NCBI GenBank assembly: GCA_963725415.1
Contig: CAVRZY010000199.1
Span: 1 to 49,627 of the forward strand
Direction of reading: 5' to 3'
From: CAVRZY01 sp963725415
GTDB lineage: Bacteria > Acidobacteriota > Terriglobia > Bryobacterales > Bryobacteraceae
Length of the DNA: 49,627 nucleotides
Shown here: positions 8,817-16,882 of the stretch, one piece after another
Layout: each line of letters opens with the position of its first letter
Numbering within the stretch: position 1 is the stretch's first letter
The notes under the pieces: model-generated
Told to the model about the DNA's origin: nothing
Seen by the model: the letters and a program-made list of their open reading frames with translations, nothing else
Database searches by the model: none
Made by a program: the position numbers and the translations under genes

Positions 8817-8844
8817 TTATCGGCTAGACCGCGGCGCGAGTTTA
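8817..8844 (-). promoter_or_regulatory. Sigma-28 (FliA)-type promoter of flgMNKL
   Basis: On the minus strand the sequence reads TAAA, 16 bases, then GCCGATAA. The -10 part matches the FliA consensus at all eight positions, and the spacer is one base longer than the usual 15. The -35 part coincides with the stop codon of the upstream gene. Position and target genes fit. Confidence 0.75.
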
Positions 8845-10353
8845 GAGGCCTCCCAGTACCTCCAGATTCACCTTGGCCTGCTGCCCCTCCTGCAGGGTCA
8901 CCGTCTGGGCTGGGATCTTCCCCCAATCATCTTCTTGCGGCTCCAGTTCGAAAGAGCTAAAGATCTGGTATTTGCCCGGCGGCAGGCCAAAGAACCGGTA
9001 TTCGCCGTTCTGGTCGGTGCGGCCGGCCCGGCTGCCTTGGAGACGCGTACACAGTTCAGGATCAACAGGATGCAAGAAAACGGGCGCCCCGGTCAGGGGT
9101 CTGCCGTCGCGGCTGGATATTTGCCCCACTACGCTGGCGGGCTGCGCAGACAGCACCACGGTCAGCTCCAAGGTTTGTCCCGGCAAGGCGATAAACTCAT
9201 TGGTCCCGAGTCCTCCTCGGGGCGTCCGGAGCGAATCGATCGCGAACTCCATGGGCGCTGCCGCTCCTGCCACGTACTCCCCAGGGGATAAGGCAACCGT
9301 CTCATTGCCTAGCACCCGGATCACGCTTGACTCCGGGGGTTCGTTCCGCCGCAGGAAGACGGAGACCTGTCGGGGATCGAATGTCTTTCCGCTCTTCTCC
9401 TCGCACCGGACCCGAAGAGCAGGCAACGGACCCAGATCTAACGCCACGCTGGAGGGAGCCTCACCGACCCATAATGTGCGGTAGCCGACGCGCGGCGGGT
9501 CAGTGGATTCAGCCAGGATCTGGTAGTAGTTCCCGGGGGCGAGCTGGTCGAACACAAACTGCCCGCCCGCCTCCACCCGCAACTCGCGCTTGCCGGTGTC
9601 GGAGTAAAGGGTGACGGCAGCCGATGGCGCGCCTGTCACGCTGCCGCTCAGACGCACCAGCCGGCCGGGCAACGGCGCTACATCAATGCCCAGTGCTTCC
9701 ACATCCAGATCCACTTCAACCAAGCTGGCTTGCGCCGCAGCCGTCGTCTGCCCGAAGAACGTCGGCGCCAGAGTGCGTCCATCCTCCAGTTCTCTGGCGC
9801 CCGTGCGCACGTAGTAGCGGCCGGGCTCCAGCCCGGTGATTCGGTACATGCCGCGATCATCGGAGGCGCCGGCCGCCACCAGCCGCAGCGGTTGGCGGCC
9901 CGCCCGAAAGGCGTACACCGAATGCGCAGCCAGCCCAACCTGGTTTTCGTCCAATACGGCGCCGCTGATCGTTCCCAGCCGCTTTAGGCGCATCTCGGCG
10001 AAGAACTCGCTCGATTCCCCCAGCACGATGGGTGTACCCGGACTGTTCCACCGCTTCTGGCCGAATTTGGCCGAAGCGTACCCGTCCCGGCGGGCCGTTA
10101 CCAAATAGGCCCCGGCGGCGAGCGACGAAAAGCGGAAGCGGCCTTGAGAGTCCGTAAGCAGCGTGCTGATGGGGCTGGTCGCCAGAGCCCGAATCCCCTC
10201 CAGGCTCACTTTGGATCGGGCCAGCGGCCGTCCCGTGCGGTGTTCCAGCGCCACTCCTTCCAGAACCGCCGCGCCACACAGACGCCACAGCGAAGAGAAC
10301 ACCAGCCACGCCGAAACTCGCGCAATTGCCCAGCCCACGCCCCGTTGCCTCAT
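8842..10353 (-). CDS. Secreted carboxypeptidase-regulatory-like repeat protein
   Basis: An exported protein of about 503 residues with an N-terminal signal segment (GWAIARVSAWLVFSSLWRLCGAA) and several transthyretin-like beta-sandwich repeats of the carboxypeptidase regulatory domain type. Typical repeat signals are LEGVALEHRTGRPLARSKV, SQGRFRFSSLAAGAYLVTA, YRITGLEPGRYYVRTGA and NGEYRFFGLPPGKYQIFSSF. Such domains are abundant in Acidobacteriota surface proteins and probably mediate adhesion or structure; no catalytic domain is present. ATG at 10353 is preferred over an upstream GTG (10377) because the signal peptide then starts normally. It lies 37 bases after the HTH gene and is probably co-transcribed with it. 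Confidence 0.75.
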   Translation of the reverse strand: MRQRGVGWAIARVSAWLVFSSLWRLCGAAVLEGVALEHRTGRPLARSKVSLEGIRALATSPISTLLTDSQGRFRFSSLAAGAYLVTARRDGYASAKFGQKRWNSPGTPIVLGESSEFFAEMRLKRLGTISGAVLDENQVGLAAHSVYAFRAGRQPLRLVAAGASDDRGMYRITGLEPGRYYVRTGARELEDGRTLAPTFFGQTTAAAQASLVEVDLDVEALGIDVAPLPGRLVRLSGSVTGAPSAAVTLYSDTGKRELRVEAGGQFVFDQLAPGNYYQILAESTDPPRVGYRTLWVGEAPSSVALDLGPLPALRVRCEEKSGKTFDPRQVSVFLRRNEPPESSVIRVLGNETVALSPGEYVAGAAAPMEFAIDSLRTPRGGLGTNEFIALPGQTLELTVVLSAQPASVVGQISSRDGRPLTGAPVFLHPVDPELCTRLQGSRAGRTDQNGEYRFFGLPPGKYQIFSSFELEPQEDDWGKIPAQTVTLQEGQQAKVNLEVLGGL

Positions 10354-10389
10354 TCGCTGCTTTCCGGATCTAACCACCCTTACGACGGC

Positions 10390-10662
10390 CTACGAACGCG
10401 CCCCCATCGACGACTTGTAATACGCCAGCAACTGGGATTCTTCGCAGTCGATGGCGCGGGCGTATTGCCGGATGTAGCTGATGCTGTAAATCCCGCCCGG
10501 CAACTTGTCGAATTCCCCCTGCTCGATGGCTTGCAGGAATCGCAGGCTGATCTTGGTGGTGTCGGCGATCTGCCGGAGTGATATGCCCTTGGTCTGCCGG
10601 AGCGCCGGCAGATCCAACCGATGCTGCACGCTGATGTTGACAGTAGAACTGGACTTCCGCAT
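10390..10662 (-). CDS. RodZ-type helix-turn-helix protein
   Basis: A 90-residue protein made up almost wholly of one HTH domain: LPALRQTKGISLRQIADTTKISLRFLQAIE, then LPGGIYSISYIRQYARAIDCEE. This matches the cytoplasmic HTH of RodZ/YfgA and related XRE-like proteins. The transmembrane helix and periplasmic part of RodZ are absent, so it is a stand-alone HTH. AAGGA lies eight bases before the ATG. Being first in a two-gene minus-strand unit, it may regulate the secreted repeat protein that follows. Confidence 0.75.
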   Translation of the reverse strand: MRKSSSTVNISVQHRLDLPALRQTKGISLRQIADTTKISLRFLQAIEQGEFDKLPGGIYSISYIRQYARAIDCEESQLLAYYKSSMGARS

Positions 10663-10722
10663 TTATGAATCCTTGCTACGTGCTCAAAAGCGGTAGGCCG
10701 GACATAAGAGAATCCATCCTAC

Positions 10723-10768
10723 CACAGCGCGGCAGGGCCGCAACCGAACGACGCAGGGAGCGGCAGGT
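10723..10768 (-). repeat. REP-like repeat, copy 2
   Basis: The reverse complement of this segment matches the repeats at 5114 and 22413, with a few substitutions. The central hairpin keeps pairing (GCGGC-CCT-GCCGC). It lies between two divergent genes. Confidence 0.65.
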
Positions 10769-10833
10769 GGGGGTAGAGTGGCGGTGGTGGGGACAATTGA
10801 CAATTGAGTATTGGCAAGCCAGGGGTTGCATCG

Positions 10834-10860
10834 TAAAGTCGTCTTCACTGTGGCCGATAA
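10834..10860 (+). promoter_or_regulatory. Sigma-28 (FliA)-type promoter of the tad genes
   Basis: TAAAGTC, 12 further bases, then GCCGATAA. This gives the ideal TAAA-N15-GCCGATAA architecture with a perfect -10. It ends 24 bases before the first tadE start codon. It is a better match to consensus than the promoter of the flagellar operon itself. Confidence 0.75.
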
Positions 10861-10884
10861 GGGGAACAAGGGAGGTTCTTGTTT

Positions 10885-11358
10885 ATGCGGCCTCATCTCG
10901 GTTGTGGGCGGCGGGGCAACGCCTTCCTGGAGCTGGGACTGGTGCTGCTGCCGTTGCTCGCCTTGCTGCTGGCCATTCTGGATTTCGGCTTCGCCCTGTT
11001 CCTGAGAAGCACGTTCCAGCATGCGGTTCGGGAGGGGGTACGCTACGCTGTCACCGGACGGACCGCGCCCGGCTTAGGACATGACGCCTCGATCAAGGCG
11101 GTGGTGCAGCGGAATGCGCTGGGTTTCCTGAGCGGAAGCTCGGACCTGTCGAAGGTCTACATCCGGTACTACGCCCCTGGCAGCTTGGCCGAGACCCAGA
11201 GCAACGCCGGGGGCAACATCGTGGAGATCTCCGTGGAGGGTTACACGTGGCAATGGATGGCTCCGCTGTGGCGGAGCGCCTTGCCGCCGCTGACCATCCG
11301 CGCGCGTTCTTCAGACCGCATGGAACCGTCGCCGCCGGGCGGCCCTCCGCCCAGATAG
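10885..11358 (+). CDS. TadE-family pilus assembly protein
   Basis: A protein of about 157 residues with the TadE-like N-terminus: a short basic leader, then GNAFLELGLVLLPLLALLLA, a prepilin-like hydrophobic helix preceded by a Glu-containing motif. TadE pseudopilins are processed by the TadV-type peptidase and take part in Flp/Tad pilus or tight-adherence systems in the inner membrane and periplasm. The ATG at 10885 is chosen over an in-frame TTG at 10879 because GGGAGG lies nine bases upstream of it. It opens a three-gene run of TadE, TadE and TadG types. No tadA, tadB or cpaB homologue is in the window. Confidence 0.8.
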   Translation: MRPHLGCGRRGNAFLELGLVLLPLLALLLAILDFGFALFLRSTFQHAVREGVRYAVTGRTAPGLGHDASIKAVVQRNALGFLSGSSDLSKVYIRYYAPGSLAETQSNAGGNIVEISVEGYTWQWMAPLWRSALPPLTIRARSSDRMEPSPPGGPPPR

Positions 11359-11380
11359 CCGGCGGTGAAAAGGAGTGGAA

Positions 11381-11998
11381 ATGCGCTCCCGGAGCCGGTC
11401 GCAGGACGGGCGATCAGGCAATGAACTAGTGGAGTTCGCCCTGGTCGCCACCCTGCTGCTCACCGTGCTTTTCGGAACCTTCGTGGTGGGGATGAACCTG
11501 GGGCGGAGCATCCAGGTCAGCCAAGTGAGCCGCGACGCCGGCCACCTCTACGCCCGGGCCGTGGATTTCTCGGATCCGGCCAACCAGCAGTTGCTGGTGC
11601 GGCTGGCAGAGGGTCTGCCGATCACCACCGGTGGGGGCCAGGGCGTGGTCATTCTCTCCACGGTGATGCACATTGGAGACGTGCAGTGCGAGGGTGCGGG
11701 CTTGAACGGGGCCGACTGCACCAATCGCAACCAGGACGTTTTCACGCACCGCATCGTCATCGGCAACTCAGCCGCGCGCAGCAGCGCCTTCGGAACGCCG
11801 GCCCCCGCTCTGATCGACAGCCGGGGCAGCATTGCCGAGTACCTGACTGCCGTCAGCGCCCGCGCCAGCGGCTTCCAGCCGGTGCTGCCGCTGCAAGCCG
11901 GCGAGCTGGCCTACGTGGCGGAGGTGTACTTCCCTTCGCCTGATTGGACGATGCCCGGCTACCAAGCTACGGGCGTTTACGCGCGAACCATCTTTTGA
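11381..11998 (+). CDS. TadE-family pilus assembly protein, second copy
   Basis: A protein of about 205 residues whose N-terminus (SGNELVEFALVATLLLTVLFGTFVVG) is the canonical TadE hydrophobic helix preceded by NELVEFAL. The C-terminal part contains one CEGAGLNGADC cysteine pair and is predicted to be periplasmic. AGGAG precedes the ATG at 11381. It lies 22 bases after the first tadE and 25 bases before tadG, so the three genes form an operon. Confidence 0.8.
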   Translation: MRSRSRSQDGRSGNELVEFALVATLLLTVLFGTFVVGMNLGRSIQVSQVSRDAGHLYARAVDFSDPANQQLLVRLAEGLPITTGGGQGVVILSTVMHIGDVQCEGAGLNGADCTNRNQDVFTHRIVIGNSAARSSAFGTPAPALIDSRGSIAEYLTAVSARASGFQPVLPLQAGELAYVAEVYFPSPDWTMPGYQATGVYARTIF

Positions 11999-12023
11999 GG
12001 AGTTTTGGGGAGGAGGAGGGAAC

Positions 12024-13518
12024 ATGAACCGCGCAGCTTCTGGCCCACCGGGCCGGCGGGGCGTCACGATTCTGCTGACGGCGGCGCTGCTGGGCGCCAT
12101 CATCCCGGTGGTCGGGCTGGCTATCGATGCCAGCCTGCTGTATGCCATCAAGGCGCGGCTGTCGGCGGCCGCCGATTCGGCCGCGCTGGCCGGGGCGCGT
12201 TCCTTGCAGCGGGGCCTCAGTTTGGGGGAGCAGGTTGACAACGCGCGTTCCACGGCCCAGGTTTTTTTCAACGCGAATTTCCCCGAGGGTTACCTGATGA
12301 CCTGCAACCGCATACTGGCTGTGACGGTGGAAGAGTCAACGTACAAGACGCGCACGGTGCGGATGGAAGCTTCGGTGGAGGCCCCGGCCTACTTCATGCG
12401 CCTGCTGGGTTTCACCCAGACCACGGTGCGCGCGGCGGGGATGGCGTCGCGCCGCGACGTCAACCTGATTCTGCTGATAGACCGCTCCGGCTCGGTTGCG
12501 TACGCAGGAGCGGACGACGAGGTCCGCGCCTCCGCCAAAGCCTTTGTGGACAGGTTCTCGGAGAGCCGGGACCGCCTCGGATTGATCAGTTTCAGCGGGG
12601 CCTACTCGGTGGACTTCCCCTACGGCATGGATTTCAAGACGCGCGCGCCCCAGAACCTCGGCCAGACCATCGACGCGCTGAACTTCCCCAGCGGAGGCGC
12701 CTTCACCGGGAGCGCGCAGGGGCTCTACCAGGCCTACCAGCAACTGGTCAACATCGGCGAGCCGGGCGCGTTGAACCTGATCGTGTTCTTCACCGATGGT
12801 CGCCCCACCGCCCTGACGGCCAACTTTCCGGTGAAGAGCCTGTCCGATACCCGGTATCGGTGGGACTACCCCTCTTCGACCACCACCTACCCGGCCTGCC
12901 CGTGCACCCCTCCGCCCAGCAACAAGTTCGGCTTCATCGGCGCAGATCCTTGCATCAGTCTGCCCTGCGACCGGAACGACCTATGGCGTGATGAAGGCTG
13001 ACGCCGCCACCTCCTTCCAAAGCGAGTGGACCGTGGCCCCGAACAGCTCCGGGTGCAACTATGCGCCCGGTACCGGCAGCTCCTGTCCATTCGGAACATG
13101 CAATCGCGAGAAGATGAGGATGGACATCGCCTACATTCCGGACCAGGACCACCACGGTATCAACATCAAGACGGGCTACCTGTCTCCCGACGTGTACTCT
13201 TCGGGGCCCTATGCGGGCAAGGTGCGGGTGGACAGCCCTCGCGCGCTGCGTTACGCGGCCAATAACTTGGCCAACAACACCGCGACTTATATCCGCAGCG
13301 ACGCCGCGCTCACTCCGGTGATTTTCGCGATCGGCCTCGGGGGGACATCTGCGGAGCCGGTGGACCACGACCTGCTCCTGCGCATCGCCAACGATCCGAC
13401 CAGCCCTACCTACGTTTCCACCCAGCCCACCGGCCTGTACGTCTACGCCCCGACCCCGGCGCAGCTCAACGAAGCCTTCGCCCGCGTGGCATCGGAGATC
13501 CTCCGGCTGGCGCTGTGA
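12024..13518 (+). CDS. TadG-like protein with von Willebrand factor A domain (frameshifted)
   Basis: Residues 13-60 form the TadG N-terminus (RRGVTILLTAALLGAIIPVV, then SAAADSAALAGAR). From about residue 147 a vWA domain follows with an intact metal-ion adhesion site: DRSGS, the later GGAFTGSAQ threonine and FFTDGRPT. The frame closes at 13001, but the sequence continues one base out of phase from about 12965 (TGTTYGVMKADAATSF) to 13518. It therefore needs a single-base correction around the CCCT at 12962-12966. Corrected, the protein has about 497 residues. Such proteins are anchored in the inner membrane and expose an adhesion-type domain. Confidence 0.75.
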
Positions 13519-13674
13519 GGGCCAGGAAGTCCTGACCCCCACAGCGTTTCAGGAACGGGGAGCCGCGACGGTAGGGGAGCGGTTGCCTTCATTTTCGAGA
13601 GGGCCTTACAGGAAGCGGCAGGGTGAGCGCAGAGCGGTCGTGCTGGGGAAGATTGGCGAATGCGAAGCCAAGGG

Positions 13675-13704
13675 TTGCATCGGCTCTCGATCTGTGTGTA
13701 TGCT
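13675..13704 (+). promoter_or_regulatory. Sigma-70-like promoter of the PEGA gene
   Basis: TTGCAT, an 18-base spacer and TATGCT. The -35 lies within an 18-bp sequence (13665-13682) that recurs with one mismatch at 10816-10833, ahead of the tad operon. Only this promoter was seen in the 270-base gap 13519-13788. Confidence 0.5.
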
Positions 13705-13788
13705 CGGTTGGGACGCTGTAAAGCCGAATCGGCCTCACGATTTGAAGGTGTGGCTGGGGCCGGTCACGAAAGGCTTGAGCGAAGGCAT

Positions 13789-16700
13789 ATGTCGATGGTG
13801 GAAGAGTGGCTTCGATTGGCCCGCCAGCATCTGGACAACCGGGATTACGTCTCCGCGCGCCAGCTTGTCCAAAAGGCGCTAGAGACGGAACCCGGTGACA
13901 GCCGGGCGCTCGAGTTGCTTGCCGCACTGGACCGCCTGGAGCAGGAGAAGTCGCGAGCCGACAGCCCGCTGGGTGAGGCGCAGCGGCTTCTGGCGCAGGG
14001 CCAGGAGTTGTGCGCTCAGAGCCGTCTTCAGGAAGGGACCGAGGTATTGCGCCGGGCTCGACGGCTGGACGAGCAGGATCCCGCCATTCGCGTCGCCCTG
14101 GTGGATGCTCTCCTGGAGCAGGCGCGCCCCCTGATTGACCTGGACTGGCGAGCCGCCGAGGCTCTCGTTCAGCAGGCCCTGGACCTAGACCCCAACCATT
14201 TACTGGCCAGGAGCCTGCGCACCCTGGCGCATGACCGCAAGCGCGAAGAGGAGATGGTTCGCTGCTTTTCCGAGGTGCGCCAGTTGCGCGCCGTCGGCGA
14301 CCTGAAGAGCGCCCTGGCACGTGCCGAGGAGTGCCTCGCCAGTTATTCCCTCGAGCCACGGCTGATCCAATTGCGCGACATCCTGACCAGGGAGTTCGAA
14401 GACTCCCAACGCGGCCAGCCCCTGCCCGCGGACCTGGACGAATTGAAGCGCCTCCAGCAGGAATTCGAGACCGCACCCAACCGGGCCGCCGCAGAACCCC
14501 TCGTGGAGCGCGCCCGGATCATCGCCCGGAAGTACCCGGACAACCCGGAAATCCAGTCCACGGTAGCAGACTTGGAACGCCGTCTGGGCAAGCCCAAGGT
14601 GGACTTCGAGCGTGCCTTCGCCGGCGTTCCGCCGCAAATGCCGACGCCGGAACCTCTGACGCCGCCCCTGGCCACCAGCGGCTTCGGTCCTGTTCCGGCG
14701 GTCCCCAAAGCTCCCCAGGAGGCTGAGGTCACTCCGGAGAGCATGACCGCGTTCTTGGCGGGCCCCGAGCCGCCCCAACCCGCCGTTCCTCCTGCCAAAC
14801 AGCCCCCGAAACCCGCGCCGGCTCCTCCGCCCCGGCCTAAGCGAGCGGCGGCAGGGGGCCTAGCTACGCTGCTCTCTCGTCGGTCTGTGCTGTGGGGCAT
14901 CGCAGCCACGGCGGCTCTGCTGGGATTCATCATTGCTGCCGTCTTCCTGGCGCCGCGCCTCAGGAGGGCCCGGCCCCCGGTTGCCAGGATCGCCGTCGAG
15001 CTGCGGACCACACCCCCAGGAGCCACCCTCCGCGTGGATGGACAGGTTCGCGGCACCTCCAACCTGAAGACCGAGCTCCCTCCGGGTACCTACCAACTGG
15101 AAGCCCTCATGGAGGGCTACCAACCGGCCAGCGCCACGCTGACGGTAAAACCGGGTCCGATGGCGCCCCTGGAATTAACGCTCCAACCCTGGCCGCAAAC
15201 CGTCCGTTTGGTCAGCGATCTGGGCGCCGGCCAGGTCTGGCTCGACGACCAGCCCCCGCGTGAACTCCAGGAAGGCCAGTTGACGCTTGAGACCCTGGCG
15301 CCCGGCAAACATAACTTGAAAGTCTCCGACCGTTACGGCGAAGCCAGCTTCGAATTCGAAATCCTCCCCGGCGCCGCACCTCTGATCGGTGGTCCCGTGA
15401 CCGCCAAGAACGTGGTGGCCTTGTTAGTGAGCAGCGCGGGCGGCCGCTTGCGCCTGTACTCCAGCCTGGCCGCCGCCAAGATCTCTCTGGACAATCAGCC
15501 GGCCGGGGAGGTGGGCCCGCCCGGATCGAGCTGCCCAACATCTCTTACGGAACTCACGAACTGGTCATCGGCGAGGGCGCGGACCGCAGGAAATTCATCG
15601 TGGACGTCGGTTCGGCGCCCGCCCTGACGGCCTTCCTCCAATCCAACCGAAATCTCGGTACGCTGCTGCTCCTCACCAGTGAGGACAACGTCACCGTCTT
15701 CCTCAATGACCAGAAGTACCCCCGGCCCACCAGGCGTGGCCAACTGCGTATTACGCGCGAGCCCAGGGAGTATCGTGTCCGAGTCGCCAAAGAGGGTTTC
15801 CTGGACGAGCCTCAGCAGGCGGTCCGTATCCGCAAGGGCGAAGAGGCCAAGCTGGAGTTCAAGCTCCGCCCCGTGCCCAAGCTGGCTGCCTTGTCCATCC
15901 GCGGCGCACCACCCGGCGCGCAGGTCTTCCTGGATCAGATTCCCATCGGAACCGTGGCCCCGGATGGCAGCTTCTCTTCTTCCAACGTGAGTCCCGGCGA
16001 ACACGCCGTCGAGCTGCGAAAAGAGAAGTTCCGGCCGAGACAATTCCACCGCATCTTCGCGGCTGGCCAGGCCGTGCAGCTCAGCGAGAACGAAGTGGCC
16101 ATGGGAAGCTTGTTTGGCACCCTGCGGCTGGCTGTGACCCCTGCCACGGCCCAGGTAACTATTGCCCGTGCCGGGGAAGCGCAACCCCGCCCCGTCACCG
16201 GCAACACCCTCGAACTGGAAGAGGGCTCCTACACCTTGGTGGCGCGCGCCCCAGGCTACAACGACCGTACCGAGCACGTACAGATCGTCGCCGGCAAGAC
16301 TGCTCCCATCGACCTCTTCCTCTCCTCCCGCGAAATCAAGCGGCCCGTCGTTACCACGGCAGGGATGGAAGGTTGGGAAAAGGGCTGGACCTCCGATGGC
16401 GTCTGGTCAGTCCGCCACGGCGGCGGCTTGGTCCTATACCGGCCGACGCCCAACGGGGGCACCTTTGCCTTCACCGTCATGCTGGCTGCCGGCGGCGGTA
16501 TTCTCCGCGGCAAGCAGCTCGAATGGGTCGTGGACTACACCGATGACAGGAACTACCTCCTGTTTCGGTTGGACAAGGAATATCTCCGCCGGATCCAATG
16601 CGTGAATGGCCGACGCACCGAGCTGGCCAGGGTGGCCCACGGTCTGCCCATGAAAGAGTACCTGAGGGCCACTCTCCAGGTGGACATCCTCCCTGGCAGC

Positions 16701-16853
16701 ATTACCCACAAGGTGAGCAAGGGCAAGGATTGGGTCGTCGTGGATACCTGGTCCGCCGCCGGACGCGATGTGTCGGCCGGCCGGTTTGGCTTTTGGATCC
16801 AGGGCCGCGACGAAGTGCGCCTCTCCGATTTCGGGTTCTATCCATCCAAGTAG
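13789..16853 (+). CDS. TPR/PEGA-domain membrane protein (frameshifted)
   Basis: From ATG 13789 (MSMVEEWLRLARQHLDNRDY) the protein starts with TPR-like helical repeats (residues 1 to ~200). A proline-rich linker follows, then a single transmembrane helix near residues 365-387 (GIAATAALLGFIIAAVFLA). After it comes a series of PEGA-type beta repeats (PPGATLRVDGQVRGTS, PPGTYQLEALMEGYQPA, PPGAQVFLDQIPIGTV). The first frame stops at 15627. Homologous sequence resumes in another frame from about 15520 (RIELPNISYGTHELVI), so one base is probably missing or extra in the GGGCCCGCCC run at 15513-15522. Corrected length is about 1020 residues. The likely topology is cytoplasmic TPRs with extracytoplasmic PEGA repeats. 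The function is unknown, probably surface or envelope scaffolding. Confidence 0.7.
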
Positions 16854-16882
16854 GACAAGCTGTAGCTTTTTTGGAGTATTCC

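Noticed and set aside
13583..13882. Open frame before the PEGA gene
   Set aside because: It overlaps the promoter and the true start, has no ribosome-binding site and no recognisable features.
16857..16872. Terminator between the PEGA and glycosidase-like genes
   Set aside because: AAGCT-GT-AGCTT followed by T's is only a five-base weak stem, and its T-run overlaps the ribosome-binding site of the next gene.
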